Shown: positions 1 through 8,277, counted from the first letter of the stretch. The stretch: 64,000 nt of DNA from Serinicoccus sediminis (GCF_004153545.1 NZ_SDVA01000002.1:1-64000); one strand, 5' to 3'. Numbers and translations are program-made. Notes: generated from the letters alone by a model not told the origin.

Positions 1-381
1 GGTCGGGCCGGTGACCACGAGCAGCGCGCCGATGAGCAGCGCGAGCTGCCACTCGACCCCGGCCACGATGGCGGCCAGGGTGGTCAGCCCCCACGCCAGG
101 AGCACCGTGACCGAGCAGAGCCGGACGACGGCTGTGCTCAGGCCCCGCAGGTCGCGGAACCGCAGCGACAGCGACCCCTCGAAGAGGATGACGCCGACGG
201 CCAGGTTGACCCCGGCGAAGAGCAGGTCGCGGCCGAGCACGCTCTCCGGGCTGACGAACTGCCCCAGCCCGAAGCCCACCACGAGCAGCAGCAGGATCGA
301 GGGCACCCGCAGCCGGTATGCCGCGAGCTGGCACACGATGGCCACCCCGAGCACGAGGGCGAGGTACGGGGCGGGGGGCAC
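1..381 (-). CDS. Cation:proton antiporter, N-terminal part (cut by window edge)
   Basis: This is the first 127 residues of a membrane antiporter that exchanges protons for Na+ or K+ across the cytoplasmic membrane. Several hydrophobic helices are visible, including PSILLLLVVGFGLGQ. The fragment ends in GALLVVTGPT, which resembles the conserved helix of NhaP/CPA-type exchangers. The GTG at 381 is the likely start: the frame stays open upstream but has no ATG, and the protein begins in a short polar stretch before the first helix. The rest lies before base 1, so whether it carries a C-terminal TrkA/RCK domain cannot be seen. The family call is fairly firm; the ion is not known. Confidence 0.72.
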   Translation of the reverse strand, partial: MPPAPYLALVLGVAIVCQLAAYRLRVPSILLLLVVGFGLGQFVSPESVLGRDLLFAGVNLAVGVILFEGSLSLRFRDLRGLSTAVVRLCSVTVLLAWGLTTLAAIVAGVEWQLALLIGALLVVTGPT

Positions 382-458
382 GCTCGCAGTCTGCCAGCCC
401 CGCGCCCCCTCGCCCCGTTCACCGGCGCGTCGGGATGCCTCGGCCCTAGGCTGGCCGG

Positions 459-881
459 ATGGCGCTGTCACCACGACTTGCCGCGGTCGTCGACGCCCTC
501 CCGCTGCGCCCGGGGATGCGCGTCCTCGAGATCGGAGGGGCACCGGGGGCGGCGGCGCGCGAGGTCGCGCGGCGCATCGGCGCGGGCCACGTGCACGTCG
601 TCGACCGGTCACCCGCGGGCGTCCGCCTCGTCGAGCGCACCTGCGCGGTCGAGATCGCGGCGGGGCTGCTGTCCGTGCGCTGCGTGGACGCCGCCGACCT
701 CGACCTGGGCGGGCAGGCGCCCTTCGACCTCGCCTTCGCCTGCCGGGTCGGGGTCTTCGACGGTCGCCACCCGGGGGATGCGGCGCGTCGGCGGGTCGCG
801 GCCGTGCTGACCCCGGGCGGCCGCTTCCTGATCGACGGGGGCGACCCGCTGCGCGAGGTCGACCTGGGCGACGCTGGCTAG
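459..881 (+). CDS. Small class I SAM-dependent methyltransferase
   Basis: This 140-residue cytoplasmic protein has the nucleotide-binding start of a Rossmann methyltransferase: VLEIGGAPGAAA near residues 23-34 is motif I, the acidic VVDRSP near residue 50 fits the end of strand 2, and VLTPGGRFLIDGG near the C terminus fits the strand-4/5 region. At 140 residues it is shorter than most class I enzymes (200-280), so it contains little beyond the SAM-binding core and its substrate cannot be inferred. The start is the ATG at 459. The next gene begins one base after the stop, so the two are probably co-transcribed. Confidence 0.7.
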   Translation: MALSPRLAAVVDALPLRPGMRVLEIGGAPGAAAREVARRIGAGHVHVVDRSPAGVRLVERTCAVEIAAGLLSVRCVDAADLDLGGQAPFDLAFACRVGVFDGRHPGDAARRRVAAVLTPGGRFLIDGGDPLREVDLGDAG

Positions 882-882
882 C

Positions 883-1863
883 GTGGGCCCCGTGGACGAG
901 CACGCGGACGAGGCCGACGAGGCGCTGCGCGAGGCGGTCTCCGCCGTGTATGCCGTCCCACCCGCCGAGTTCGTCGCGACCCGCAAGGAGTGGGTCGCCC
1001 GGCTGCGGTCGCAGGGGCGCAGGGACCTGGCCACGCAGGTCGGGGCGCTGCGCAAGCCCAGCGTGTCGGCGGCGGCGGTCAACGCCCTGGTCCGCGCGGA
1101 GGACCCGGCCGCCGAGAGGCTGCGCGAGGTCGGGGCCCGGCTGCGGCACGCCCAGTCGGCGATGGACGTGACCGGGCTGCAGGAGCTGCGCGCCGAGCGC
1201 GACACGGTGCTCGCCGACTGGGTGGCGGCCGCCCGACGGCACGCGCCGGCGCCGCTCACGGCGGGCGGCGAGAGCGAGGTCCGCGACACGGGGGTGGCGG
1301 CCCTGGCCGGGGCGGACGCGACCGAGGTGGTCCTCGGGGGGACGTTGACCCGGGCGCTGGCCTACAGCGGCTTCGGCGAGGTGGACGTCGCCGACGCGGT
1401 GGCCCGCACCAGCACCGGGGTCGTGCTCACCCGCATCGAGGGTGGTGGCGCCGGGGCTGACGCGCACGCGGAGGAGCGCGACGAGGCGGGCAGTGATGAC
1501 GAGGCGGGCACGCACGCTGTCGATGACTCCGGGCCCGGGTCGGACGACGAGGCCGACGCCGTGCTGGGACGGCTCCAGGAGGAGCTGGAGAACGCCGAGG
1601 CGCAGGTCGGCCGGGCGCGCGAGGCCCGGAAGCAGGCAGCGGCGGCGGCGGGGCGGCGGCAGGACGAGCTGGACGTCGCCCGGTCCGGGGTGGAGCAGGC
1701 CCGCCGCCTGCTGGCCCAGGCCGAACAGCACGAGGCCACCGCGCAGGAGCGCGCGGACGCCGCGCAGGAGCAGCAGGAGGCCGCCGACCAGGACCTGGAC
1801 GAAGCCCGCGCCGCCCGGGACGAGGCCCGGCGCCGGCTCGAGGAGGCGCAGGACGCCGGGTGA
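883..1863 (+). CDS. Hypothetical protein with long C-terminal coiled coil
   Basis: I do not recognise a named family. The 326-residue protein has an N-terminal helical region (to about residue 130, with EFVATRKEWVARLRSQGRRD and a conserved-looking NALVR stretch). An acidic, low-complexity linker rich in E and D follows. Residues from about 225 to the end are almost pure heptad-like sequence (VGRAREARKQAAAAAG, then QEQQEAADQDLDEARAAR), which predicts a long coiled coil. There is no signal peptide or membrane helix, so it is probably cytoplasmic. The GTG at 883 follows the upstream stop directly; the GTG at 892 is an equally good start. A structural or scaffold role is only a guess. Confidence 0.6.
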   Translation: MGPVDEHADEADEALREAVSAVYAVPPAEFVATRKEWVARLRSQGRRDLATQVGALRKPSVSAAAVNALVRAEDPAAERLREVGARLRHAQSAMDVTGLQELRAERDTVLADWVAAARRHAPAPLTAGGESEVRDTGVAALAGADATEVVLGGTLTRALAYSGFGEVDVADAVARTSTGVVLTRIEGGGAGADAHAEERDEAGSDDEAGTHAVDDSGPGSDDEADAVLGRLQEELENAEAQVGRAREARKQAAAAAGRRQDELDVARSGVEQARRLLAQAEQHEATAQERADAAQEQQEAADQDLDEARAARDEARRRLEEAQDAG

Positions 1864-1876
1864 CGGCGCAGGTCGC

Positions 1877-2488
1877 TCAGTCGCGCCCGGAGTCCAGGCG
1901 ACGCACGAGCGCCCACACGGCCGGGAAGATCGCCGCGGCGACCCCGGCCTTGATGATGCCCGGGACGATGAACGGGGTGATGCCCGCCGCGGCGATGACG
2001 GCCGGGTCGGTCATGCCGAGGATGCCGGCCATGTAGGGCACGCCGACGAGGAAGGGGGCGGCCGTGGCGAGCAGGAAGCCGACCATGGCCAGCCCGACGT
2101 GCCGGTCCCAGGCGCGCTCCGCGGCCCACCCGGCGATCGCCGCGGCGGCGACGAAGCCGATGATGAAGCCGAAGGACGGGGCCAGGAGGTAGGCCGGGCC
2201 GCCCGCACCGCCGGCGAAGATCGGCGCCCCGGCCAGGCCCGCCAGCATGTAGGTCGTCAGGGCCGCGGCGCCGCGGCGCATGCCCAGCGCCGACCCGACG
2301 AGCATGACGCCCAGCGTCTGCCCGGTGATGGGGACCGGCCCGATGCGGAGCTCCACCAGGGCCAGCAGCGAGACCACCACCACGCCACCGGCGACGAGCC
2401 CGATGTCGGTGAGCACCCCTCGCCGCGGCAGCAGCCGGTCGGCGAGGACGAGCGAGGGGGCGTGGGAGGAGGCGGAGGCGGTCGACAT
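1877..2488 (-). CDS. bioY: BioY biotin transporter (ECF S component)
   Basis: A 203-residue membrane protein of the BioY family, the substrate-binding subunit that captures biotin for an energy-coupling-factor transporter. About six hydrophobic helices are visible. Two conserved signatures are present: PVPITGQTLGVMLVGSALG (residues about 51-69) and the glycine-rich loop GGAGGPAYLLAPSFGFIIGF. Both are typical of BioY and form the biotin-binding region. No bioM/bioN ATPase and permease genes lie beside it, so it must share an ECF module encoded elsewhere or work alone. It points away from pfkA. Confidence 0.93.
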   Translation of the reverse strand: MSTASASSHAPSLVLADRLLPRRGVLTDIGLVAGGVVVVSLLALVELRIGPVPITGQTLGVMLVGSALGMRRGAAALTTYMLAGLAGAPIFAGGAGGPAYLLAPSFGFIIGFVAAAAIAGWAAERAWDRHVGLAMVGFLLATAAPFLVGVPYMAGILGMTDPAVIAAAGITPFIVPGIIKAGVAAAIFPAVWALVRRLDSGRD

Positions 2489-2570
2489 GGGGCACAGGAT
2501 GCCACAGCCGCGTCCGCGCGGCGGGACGTCGTGACGGCACGCGGAGCCCCGTGGGTGACTGGCACCCGGG

Positions 2571-2583
2571 TGACGTCACGTCA
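2571..2583. promoter_or_regulatory. TGACGTCACGTCA motif, copy 1 (upstream of pfkA)
   Basis: The 13-mer TGACGTCACGTCA lies 95 bases before the pfkA start, in the divergent bioY/pfkA gap. It contains the perfect palindrome TGACGTCA. The identical 13-mer appears once more in the window, before ilvA (6898-6910). It may be a regulator site or the -35 region of a promoter. The regulator is unknown. Confidence 0.4.
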
Positions 2584-2677
2584 TACCCTGGGACCCGCAC
2601 TGGCGCCGGTCACCGCCCCCTGGGGTGGCCGGCGCGATGTCGTTGCCGCCCTGTGAGACCCCGACGAAGGACACTGC

Positions 2678-3697
2678 ATGAAGATCGGCCTGCTGACCTC
2701 GGGCGGCGACTGCCCCGGCCTCAACGCCGTCATCCGCGGGGTGGTCCTCAAGGGTGACCGCATCTACGAGCACGAGTTCGTCGGCATCAAGGACGGGTTC
2801 CGCGGGCTGGTCGAGGACGACGTCGTCCCGCTGCCGCGCAAGCGGGTGCGCGGCCTCTCCAAGGTCGGCGGCACCATCCTGGGCACCTCCCGGATCAGCC
2901 CGATCCGCACCGGCGGCATCGACCGGGTCAAGGAGGTCATGGAGAAGCACGAGATCGACGCCCTGGTGGCGATCGGCGGTGAGGGGACGCTGACCGTGGC
3001 CCGGATGTTCCACGACGAGGGCATCAACGTCGTCGGCGTGCCCAAGACCATCGACAACGACCTCTCCGCGACCGACCGGACCTTCGGCTTCGACACCGCC
3101 GTCTCCATCGCGACCGAGTCCATCGACCGGCTGCGCACCACCGGCGAGGCCCACTCCCGGTGCATGGTCGTCGAGGTCATGGGCCGCCACGTCGGGTGGA
3201 TCGCCCTGCACGCCGGCATCGCGAGCGGGGCGCACGCCATCCTCATCCCCGAGGTGCCGGTCAGCACCGACCAGCTGTGCCAGTGGGTGCAGAGCGCCAT
3301 GGACCGCGGCCGCGCCCCGACCATCGTGGTCGCCGAGGGCTTCACCTTCGCCGGGGCCGAGCAGGTGGCCAGCGACCGGGTCGACGGCTTCGGCCGGCCG
3401 CTGCTCGGCGGCATCGGCGAGGCCGTCACCCGGGCCATCGAGGAGCACACCGGCATCGAGACCCGCAACACCACCCTCGGGCACCTGCAGCGCGGCGGCG
3501 TGCCCAGCTCCTACGACCGGGTGCTCGCCACCCGTTTCGGCACCGCGGCGATCGACTCGGTCAGCGCGAAGAAGTGGGGCACCATGGTCGCGCTCTCCGG
3601 CATGGACATCGTCAACGTCAACCTGCGCGACGCCACGAGCGAGCTCAAGCTCGTGCCGCGCGACCAGTGGGACGAGGCCGCGATCATGTTCGGCTGA
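2678..3697 (+). CDS. pfkA: 6-phosphofructokinase (mixed-substrate PfkA group)
   Basis: This 339-residue cytoplasmic enzyme phosphorylates fructose 6-phosphate to fructose 1,6-bisphosphate in glycolysis. Visible motifs are GLLTSGGDCPGLNA (N-terminal nucleotide loop), IGGEGT (residues 99-104), PKTIDNDL (residues 122-129, with the two catalytic aspartates D126 and D128) and EVMGRHVGW. The residue equivalent to E. coli Gly104 is glycine (G103) and that equivalent to Gly124 is lysine (K123). This combination is typical of the actinobacterial group III enzymes and is usually associated with ATP rather than pyrophosphate use. The start ATG follows a weak ribosome site. The gene ends inside a hairpin that probably stops transcription from both sides. 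Confidence 0.93.
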   Translation: MKIGLLTSGGDCPGLNAVIRGVVLKGDRIYEHEFVGIKDGFRGLVEDDVVPLPRKRVRGLSKVGGTILGTSRISPIRTGGIDRVKEVMEKHEIDALVAIGGEGTLTVARMFHDEGINVVGVPKTIDNDLSATDRTFGFDTAVSIATESIDRLRTTGEAHSRCMVVEVMGRHVGWIALHAGIASGAHAILIPEVPVSTDQLCQWVQSAMDRGRAPTIVVAEGFTFAGAEQVASDRVDGFGRPLLGGIGEAVTRAIEEHTGIETRNTTLGHLQRGGVPSSYDRVLATRFGTAAIDSVSAKKWGTMVALSGMDIVNVNLRDATSELKLVPRDQWDEAAIMFG

Positions 3698-3709
3698 GGC
3701 CCCTCAGCC
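3692..3709. terminator. Hairpin at the pfkA stop codon
   Basis: GGCTGAGG and CCTCAGCC form an eight-base inverted repeat with almost no loop (7 bp plus a four-base loop is realistic). It spans the pfkA TGA and sits between two convergent genes, so it could end both transcripts. There is no T tract, as is common in high-GC actinobacteria. Confidence 0.5.
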
Positions 3710-3720
3710 CGCGGTGTGCC

Positions 3721-4566
3721 TCACTTGAGCCCGCTGCGCGCGAGGCCGGCGACGAAGAACCGCTGCGCCACGACGAAGAGCAGCAGGATCGGCAGCATCG
3801 ACAGCAGCGCGCCGGCCATGAGCGTCGGGTAGTCGGTGGCGTACTGCCCCTGCAGGAAGGCCAGTCCGACCGGCAGGGTGTAGAGGTCCGGGTCGCGCAG
3901 CGCGACCAGCGGCCAGGCGAACTCGTTCCAGCGGTACATGAAGGTCATGACGACCAGGACCGCGACCAGGGGCCGCGCCAGCGGCAGGATCACCCGGGTG
4001 AAGACCTGCCACTGGTTGGCGCCGTCCAGCCGCGCCGCCTCGAGCAGCTCGTCCGGGATCGACATGAGGTACTGCCGGGCCAGGAAGATGCCGAAGGCCT
4101 CCGCCGACCGCGGCACGATGACCGCCCAGTAGGAGTTGACCCACCCGAGCCGGGCCACCAGCTCGAACTGCGGGATGAGCAGGACCTGCACCGGGATCAT
4201 CAGGGTCGCGACGATCGCCATGAGCACCACGGCCCGACCGGGGAAGCGCCGCTTGGCCAGCACGTAGCCCGCCAGCAGGTCCACCACGACGGTGAGCACG
4301 ACGGCGACGACCGCGATGGCGAGCGAGTTCACCGCCCACGTGGTCACCGGGTAGGTGGCGACCGCCTCGCGCACCGTGGTGAGGCCCAGGTCGCCGAGCC
4401 GTGGCAGGCCGCCGCCGACGAGGCTGCCCGGCGGGGATAGCGCGGTGAGGGTCATCCACACCAGCGGGAAGAGCCAGACCAGCGAGATGAGCAGCAGCGC
4501 GGCGAAGCGCCAGCGGCGCCCCGTGCGCTCCCGGCGCTCGGTCGGGGTGGCGGTCGTGGTGCTCAC
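3721..4566 (-). CDS. Carbohydrate ABC transporter permease (MalG type)
   Basis: This 281-residue inner-membrane permease belongs to the CUT1 sugar importers. It has an N-terminal helix (RFAALLLISLVWLFPLVW), five further helices, and the cytoplasmic EAA loop that docks the ATPase: EAARLDGANQWQVFTRVILP, around residues 190-210. It is the last gene of a three-gene operon. Its ATG overlaps the stop of the upstream MalF-type permease by four bases (ATGA), which indicates translational coupling. The operon has no ATPase; in actinobacteria these systems commonly share an MsiK-type ATPase encoded elsewhere. The sugar is unknown. Confidence 0.9.
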   Translation of the reverse strand: MSTTTATPTERRERTGRRWRFAALLLISLVWLFPLVWMTLTALSPPGSLVGGGLPRLGDLGLTTVREAVATYPVTTWAVNSLAIAVVAVVLTVVVDLLAGYVLAKRRFPGRAVVLMAIVATLMIPVQVLLIPQFELVARLGWVNSYWAVIVPRSAEAFGIFLARQYLMSIPDELLEAARLDGANQWQVFTRVILPLARPLVAVLVVMTFMYRWNEFAWPLVALRDPDLYTLPVGLAFLQGQYATDYPTLMAGALLSMLPILLLFVVAQRFFVAGLARSGLK

Positions 4567-5438
4567 AGGGACTCCTCCGCATCACGCTGGGCCCGCCACC
4601 ACAGGACCGTGGCGGCGAGGATGACGACGAAGACGACCACGCCCAGCGCCGTCCCGTAGCCGAGCTGGCGGGCCTCGAAACCCTCGGCGTAGGCATACGT
4701 CACGAGCAGCTCGGTCGCCCGCCCCGGGCCGCCGCCGGTCATCACCCACACCAGGTCGAAGACCTGGAAGGTCTCGATGACGAGGATGACCGTGAGGAAG
4801 AAGGTCGTCGGCTGGATCTGCGGGACGGTCACGTGCCGCAGCCGATGCCACCATCCGGCGCCGTCGAGGGCGGCCGCCTCGTGCAGGTTGTCGTCGACGT
4901 TCTGCAGCGCCCCGAGGTAGATGATCGCGGCCAGCCCGACCCGTGACCAGGTGAGCATGAGCAGGACGACGAGCATGGCCGGGCCACCGCCGGACTGCCA
5001 CGACACCGGCCCCAGGCCGACCCAGCCGAGCGCGGTGTTCACCACGCCGACGTTCTCGTCGAAGATGAACCGCCCCGCCATCGCGACGACGACACCTGAG
5101 ATGACGACCGGCGCCAGGACGATGCTGCGGAAGAGCGCCCGGCCCCGGACCTCGCCCTGCAGCAGCATGGCGATGCCCAGCCCGAGCCCGAGCGCCAGCG
5201 GCACCGAGACTCCCGCGAGCAGGACGGTGTTGAAGGACGCCCGCCAGAAGGCGTCGTCGTCGAGCATCCGGCGGTAGTTGCCCAGCCCGACCCACTCCGG
5301 AGCCCCCACCCCGCTGTCGGAGGTGAAGCTCGTGACGACAGCGCTGACGAGCGGCGCGAAGAGGAAGACGCCGAAGAGCACGAGCGCCGGGAGCAGCATG
5401 GCGTAGGACGTGAGGTGCTCCCGGACGCGCGCGGTCAC
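4563..5438 (-). CDS. Carbohydrate ABC transporter permease (MalF type)
   Basis: A 291-residue membrane permease that pairs with the MalG-type protein encoded downstream. Six helices are visible, starting with SYAMLLPALVLFGVFLFAP. The EAA loop is HEAAALDGAGWWHRLRHVTV (around residue 200), and FDLVWVMTGGGPGRATELL is characteristic of MalF-type CUT1 permeases. The GTG at 5438 is chosen because it overlaps the stop of the binding-protein gene as GTGA; a much longer open frame upstream in the same phase is antisense-like shadow sequence. It imports an unidentified sugar together with the lipoprotein encoded before it. Confidence 0.9.
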   Translation of the reverse strand: MTARVREHLTSYAMLLPALVLFGVFLFAPLVSAVVTSFTSDSGVGAPEWVGLGNYRRMLDDDAFWRASFNTVLLAGVSVPLALGLGLGIAMLLQGEVRGRALFRSIVLAPVVISGVVVAMAGRFIFDENVGVVNTALGWVGLGPVSWQSGGGPAMLVVLLMLTWSRVGLAAIIYLGALQNVDDNLHEAAALDGAGWWHRLRHVTVPQIQPTTFFLTVILVIETFQVFDLVWVMTGGGPGRATELLVTYAYAEGFEARQLGYGTALGVVVFVVILAATVLWWRAQRDAEESL

Positions 5439-6751
5439 CGGGCCACCTCCGCGGCCACGGCCCGGAGCAGGTCGTCGGCGACCTGGTCCGCGGGGCGCTC
5501 CCCGGCGAGGAACGCGAGCTCGAGCTGGTCGACGAGGGTGCTGTTGACCGCGTTGAACTGCGGCACCGTCACCTGCCGGACCAGGTCCGGCTGCACGACC
5601 GTGACCTGCTCGACGTACTGCTGCATCACCTCGGGGTAGGCCGGGAAGTCCAGCCCGGCGGCGTCGACGTCGGTGCGGGTCGGCAGCACCCCGGTGGCGG
5701 TGCAGAAGTCCGCCTGCTGCTGGGCGCCGACGCAGTATGCCGCGAACGCGGCCGCGGCCTCGGCGCGCGGCCCGTCGACGACGGCGAGGGCGTTGCCGCC
5801 CAGGTCGGCGCTGGCCCGCCGCTGCCGTGGCAGGGGGGTCGCGACCCAGTCGAAGGGCACCTCGAGGCCCGGCAGCGTGAAGCTGCCGACGAACGCCATG
5901 GCGACGGTCTGCGCACCGAAGAGCTGGTCGGTGTACTGGCTGCTCTTGGGCAGCGCCGAGCTGGGCGTCAGCCCCTCCCGGAAGAAGGTGCGGGTGACGT
6001 CGAGCGCTGCGACGACGGCGGAGGGGTCCGGGGCGGCGTCGTCCAGCCCCTCGGAGAGCAGCCGCCCGTCGGCCTGGTCGACCCAGTTGAGCCACCGGTA
6101 CGCCCCCGCCTGCTGCCAGTTGACGGCCAGCGCGGTCCGGCCTGCGCCGGCGCTGTCGGCCACCCGGCGGGAGACGTCGAGGAACTCCTCCCAGGTCCAG
6201 GCGTCGTCGAGCCTCTCCGGCACGTCGGTGACGCCGGCGGCCTCGGCGGCCGCGGTGTTGACGAGGACCATCGAGGTGTCGGTGTGGTGCGGCACCCCGA
6301 AGGTGCCGTCCTCGTCGGTCACCGCCGCCCAGAACTGCTCGGCGACCGCAGGCTCCAGCTCGGCGGCCACCGAGGGGTCCAGGGCGCGCAGCACGCCCTG
6401 GCTGCGGTAGAGCCCGATGTCGTTGTAGGTCACCCGGAACAGGTCGGGCGGCGCGCCGGTGCGCAGGCCGGTGTCGACGGTGGTGAGGGTCTGGGAGAAC
6501 GGCACGATCTGCAGCCGCACCTCGACCCCGGTCTCCGCGCGGAAGCCGTCGGCCAGGGCGCGGAAGGCGGCCTCCTCCTCGGGCCCGGCCCACAGGGTCA
6601 GCTGCAGCACGTCGGTGGGCCGGTCGGCGCCGGAGTCCGGCAGCCGGAACCCGGTGCAGCCGGACAGGCATGCGGTGGCGGCGCCCAGCAGAGCGGCCCT
6701 GCGTGTCACGCGCAGGGATCGTCCGGCCGGCGCCGTGGTGCCGTCCCTCAC
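5435..6751 (-). CDS. Sugar ABC transporter substrate-binding lipoprotein
   Basis: This 438-residue extracellular lipoprotein captures the solute for the two permeases encoded next. Basic residues (VTRRAALLG) precede a hydrophobic stretch and the lipobox LSGC, so the mature protein should be lipid-anchored outside the membrane. The body fits family 1 solute-binding proteins: LTLWAGPEEEAAFRALADGF near the N terminus and GALPxxD-like GVLPTRTDVD late. Two GTG starts are possible, at 6751 and 6709. I favour 6751 because a 16-codon open frame with a good ribosome site ends exactly on it (GTGA overlap). The ligand is not identifiable from sequence. Confidence 0.88.
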   Translation of the reverse strand: MRDGTTAPAGRSLRVTRRAALLGAATACLSGCTGFRLPDSGADRPTDVLQLTLWAGPEEEAAFRALADGFRAETGVEVRLQIVPFSQTLTTVDTGLRTGAPPDLFRVTYNDIGLYRSQGVLRALDPSVAAELEPAVAEQFWAAVTDEDGTFGVPHHTDTSMVLVNTAAAEAAGVTDVPERLDDAWTWEEFLDVSRRVADSAGAGRTALAVNWQQAGAYRWLNWVDQADGRLLSEGLDDAAPDPSAVVAALDVTRTFFREGLTPSSALPKSSQYTDQLFGAQTVAMAFVGSFTLPGLEVPFDWVATPLPRQRRASADLGGNALAVVDGPRAEAAAAFAAYCVGAQQQADFCTATGVLPTRTDVDAAGLDFPAYPEVMQQYVEQVTVVQPDLVRQVTVPQFNAVNSTLVDQLELAFLAGERPADQVADDLLRAVAAEVAR

Positions 6752-6798
6752 CTCGGTCTGGGAGTCGCGAGGAGTCGGACGGTGTCGTGTCGTGTCAT
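6748..6798 (-). CDS. 16-residue upstream ORF coupled to the sugar-binding protein
   Basis: An ATG at 6798, five bases after GGAG, opens a frame encoding MTRHDTVRLLATPRPR. It ends in TGA at 6750-6748, overlapping the GTG start of the binding-protein gene. The ribosome site is stronger than either start site of the big gene itself, so ribosomes ending here could restart on the lipoprotein. It could be a leader peptide that couples or tunes translation of the importer. It is too short for homology to decide, and could be chance. Confidence 0.4.
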   Translation of the reverse strand: MTRHDTVRLLATPRPR

Positions 6799-6897
6799 GT
6801 GCGCTCCAGGGGTCGGTCCGGAGCGGGGCACGGTCACGGTATGCGAGCCCCGGGGCGGGGGCGACTCCAAGCGGCCACACCCGACGCAATGCCTGCC

Positions 6898-6910
6898 TGA
6901 CGTCACGTCA
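6898..6910. promoter_or_regulatory. TGACGTCACGTCA motif, copy 2 (upstream of ilvA)
   Basis: This is identical to the 13-mer before pfkA. It lies 21 bases before the ilvA start, in the gap between ilvA and the divergent sugar operon. CTGACG here could act as a -35 box, with TAGGAT 16 bases downstream as the -10. In that case ilvA would have a very short leader. It could equally be a binding site for a regulator shared with pfkA. Confidence 0.4.
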
Positions 6911-6930
6911 GCCGGGCTTAGGATCGGGGT

Positions 6931-8253
6931 ATGCCCTCCCCCACCTCAGCCTCGAGCCCGGCCGGTGGGTCGGCGGGCGCCCGGACCGCACCGGCGGCCG
7001 CGACTCTCGGGCCGCTGCCGACCGCGGCCGACATCGAGGAGGCCGCGCAGCGGATCGCCGACCGGGTGGGCCGCACGGCTCTCGAGCGCAGCACCCGGCT
7101 GTCGGAGCAGACCGGTGCCAGCGTATGGCTCAAGCGGGAGGACCAGCAGCCGGTGCGGTCCTACAAGGGCCGCGGCGCCGCCAACCTCATCGGCCAGCTC
7201 GACAGCGAGCAGATCTGGGCGGGGGTCGTGTGCGCGAGCGCCGGCAACCACGCCCAGGGCGTCGCCCACGCCTGCGCGACCCTGGGCGTCGGCGCCCGGA
7301 TCTACCTGCCCGCCACCACGCCCCGGCAGAAGCGCGACCGGGTGGCCGACATCGGTGGCGACTGGGTGGAGGTCGTGGTCGGCGGCCGGACCTACGACGA
7401 GGCCGCGGCGGCTGCGCTGGCCGACGCCGAGCGGACCGGCGCCACCCTCGTGCCGGCCTTCGACCACCCGCACACCATCGCGGGACAGGGCACCATCGCC
7501 CGCGAGATCAGCGAGGACCTGCCCGGACCGCCGGACGTCGTCGTCGTGCCGTGCGGCGGCGGCGGGCTGCTCGCCGGGTGCCTCACCTGGTTCGGGGAGC
7601 AGGCGCCGGGGGTCCGCGTCGTCGCGGCGGAGCCGGCCGGCGCCGCGAGCATGATGGCGGCGACCCGGGCCGGCGAGCCGGTCGCCCTGGCGGAGATCGA
7701 CCGCTTCGTGGACGGGGCCGCGGTGCAGAAGGTCGGGCGGCACACCTTCGAGGTGGTGCGACGGCATACCCCCGAGCTCGTCGCGGTCCCCGAGGGCCGC
7801 ATCTGCACGGAGATGATCCGGCTCTACCAGAGCGAGGGGATCATCGCCGAGCCCGCCGGCGCGTTGGCCCCCGCCGCGCTGGACGCCCTGGGCGACCTCG
7901 GCGGGCTGACCGTGGTGGTCGTGGTGTCCGGCGGCAACAACGACCTGTTGCGCTACCCCGAGGTCATGGAGCGCTCGCTCATCCACGAGGGCCTCAAGCA
8001 CTACTTCCTCGTCGACTTCCCGCAGGAGCCGGGGATGCTGCGGCAGTTCCTCGACGAGGTGCTCGGGCCGGACGACGACATCGCGCTGTTCGAGTACGTC
8101 AAGCGCAACAACCGCGAGACCGGGCCCGCGCTGGTGGGCATCGAGCTCGGCGCGCGCGACGACCTCGCGCCGCTGCTCGACCGGATGCGGGCCAGCTCGC
8201 TGCAGATCGAGCCCATCCAGCCGGACAGCCCGCTCTTCCGCTTCATCCTCTGA
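6931..8253 (+). CDS. ilvA: Threonine ammonia-lyase (threonine dehydratase)
   Basis: This 440-residue PLP enzyme converts threonine to 2-oxobutanoate, the first step toward isoleucine. The PLP-binding lysine is K79 in RSYKGRGA. The phosphate-binding glycine loop is PCGGGGLLAG near residue 210, and SAGNHAQG is the substrate loop. The last ~80 residues, beginning GLKHYFLVDFPQEPGMLRQFL, form the single ACT-like regulatory domain of the short biosynthetic type, so isoleucine feedback is likely. The start at 6931 lies in GGTATGCC and leaves a disordered Ala/Pro-rich N terminus of about 30 residues. No other isoleucine genes are nearby. Confidence 0.94.
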   Translation: MPSPTSASSPAGGSAGARTAPAAATLGPLPTAADIEEAAQRIADRVGRTALERSTRLSEQTGASVWLKREDQQPVRSYKGRGAANLIGQLDSEQIWAGVVCASAGNHAQGVAHACATLGVGARIYLPATTPRQKRDRVADIGGDWVEVVVGGRTYDEAAAAALADAERTGATLVPAFDHPHTIAGQGTIAREISEDLPGPPDVVVVPCGGGGLLAGCLTWFGEQAPGVRVVAAEPAGAASMMAATRAGEPVALAEIDRFVDGAAVQKVGRHTFEVVRRHTPELVAVPEGRICTEMIRLYQSEGIIAEPAGALAPAALDALGDLGGLTVVVVVSGGNNDLLRYPEVMERSLIHEGLKHYFLVDFPQEPGMLRQFLDEVLGPDDDIALFEYVKRNNRETGPALVGIELGARDDLAPLLDRMRASSLQIEPIQPDSPLFRFIL

Positions 8254-8277
8254 GCCCCGACGCGAGGCGCCGGCGGG

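Noticed and set aside
8254-8277. Terminator between ilvA and the siderophore reductase
   Set aside because: GC-rich but no stem of useful length in the 24-base gap.
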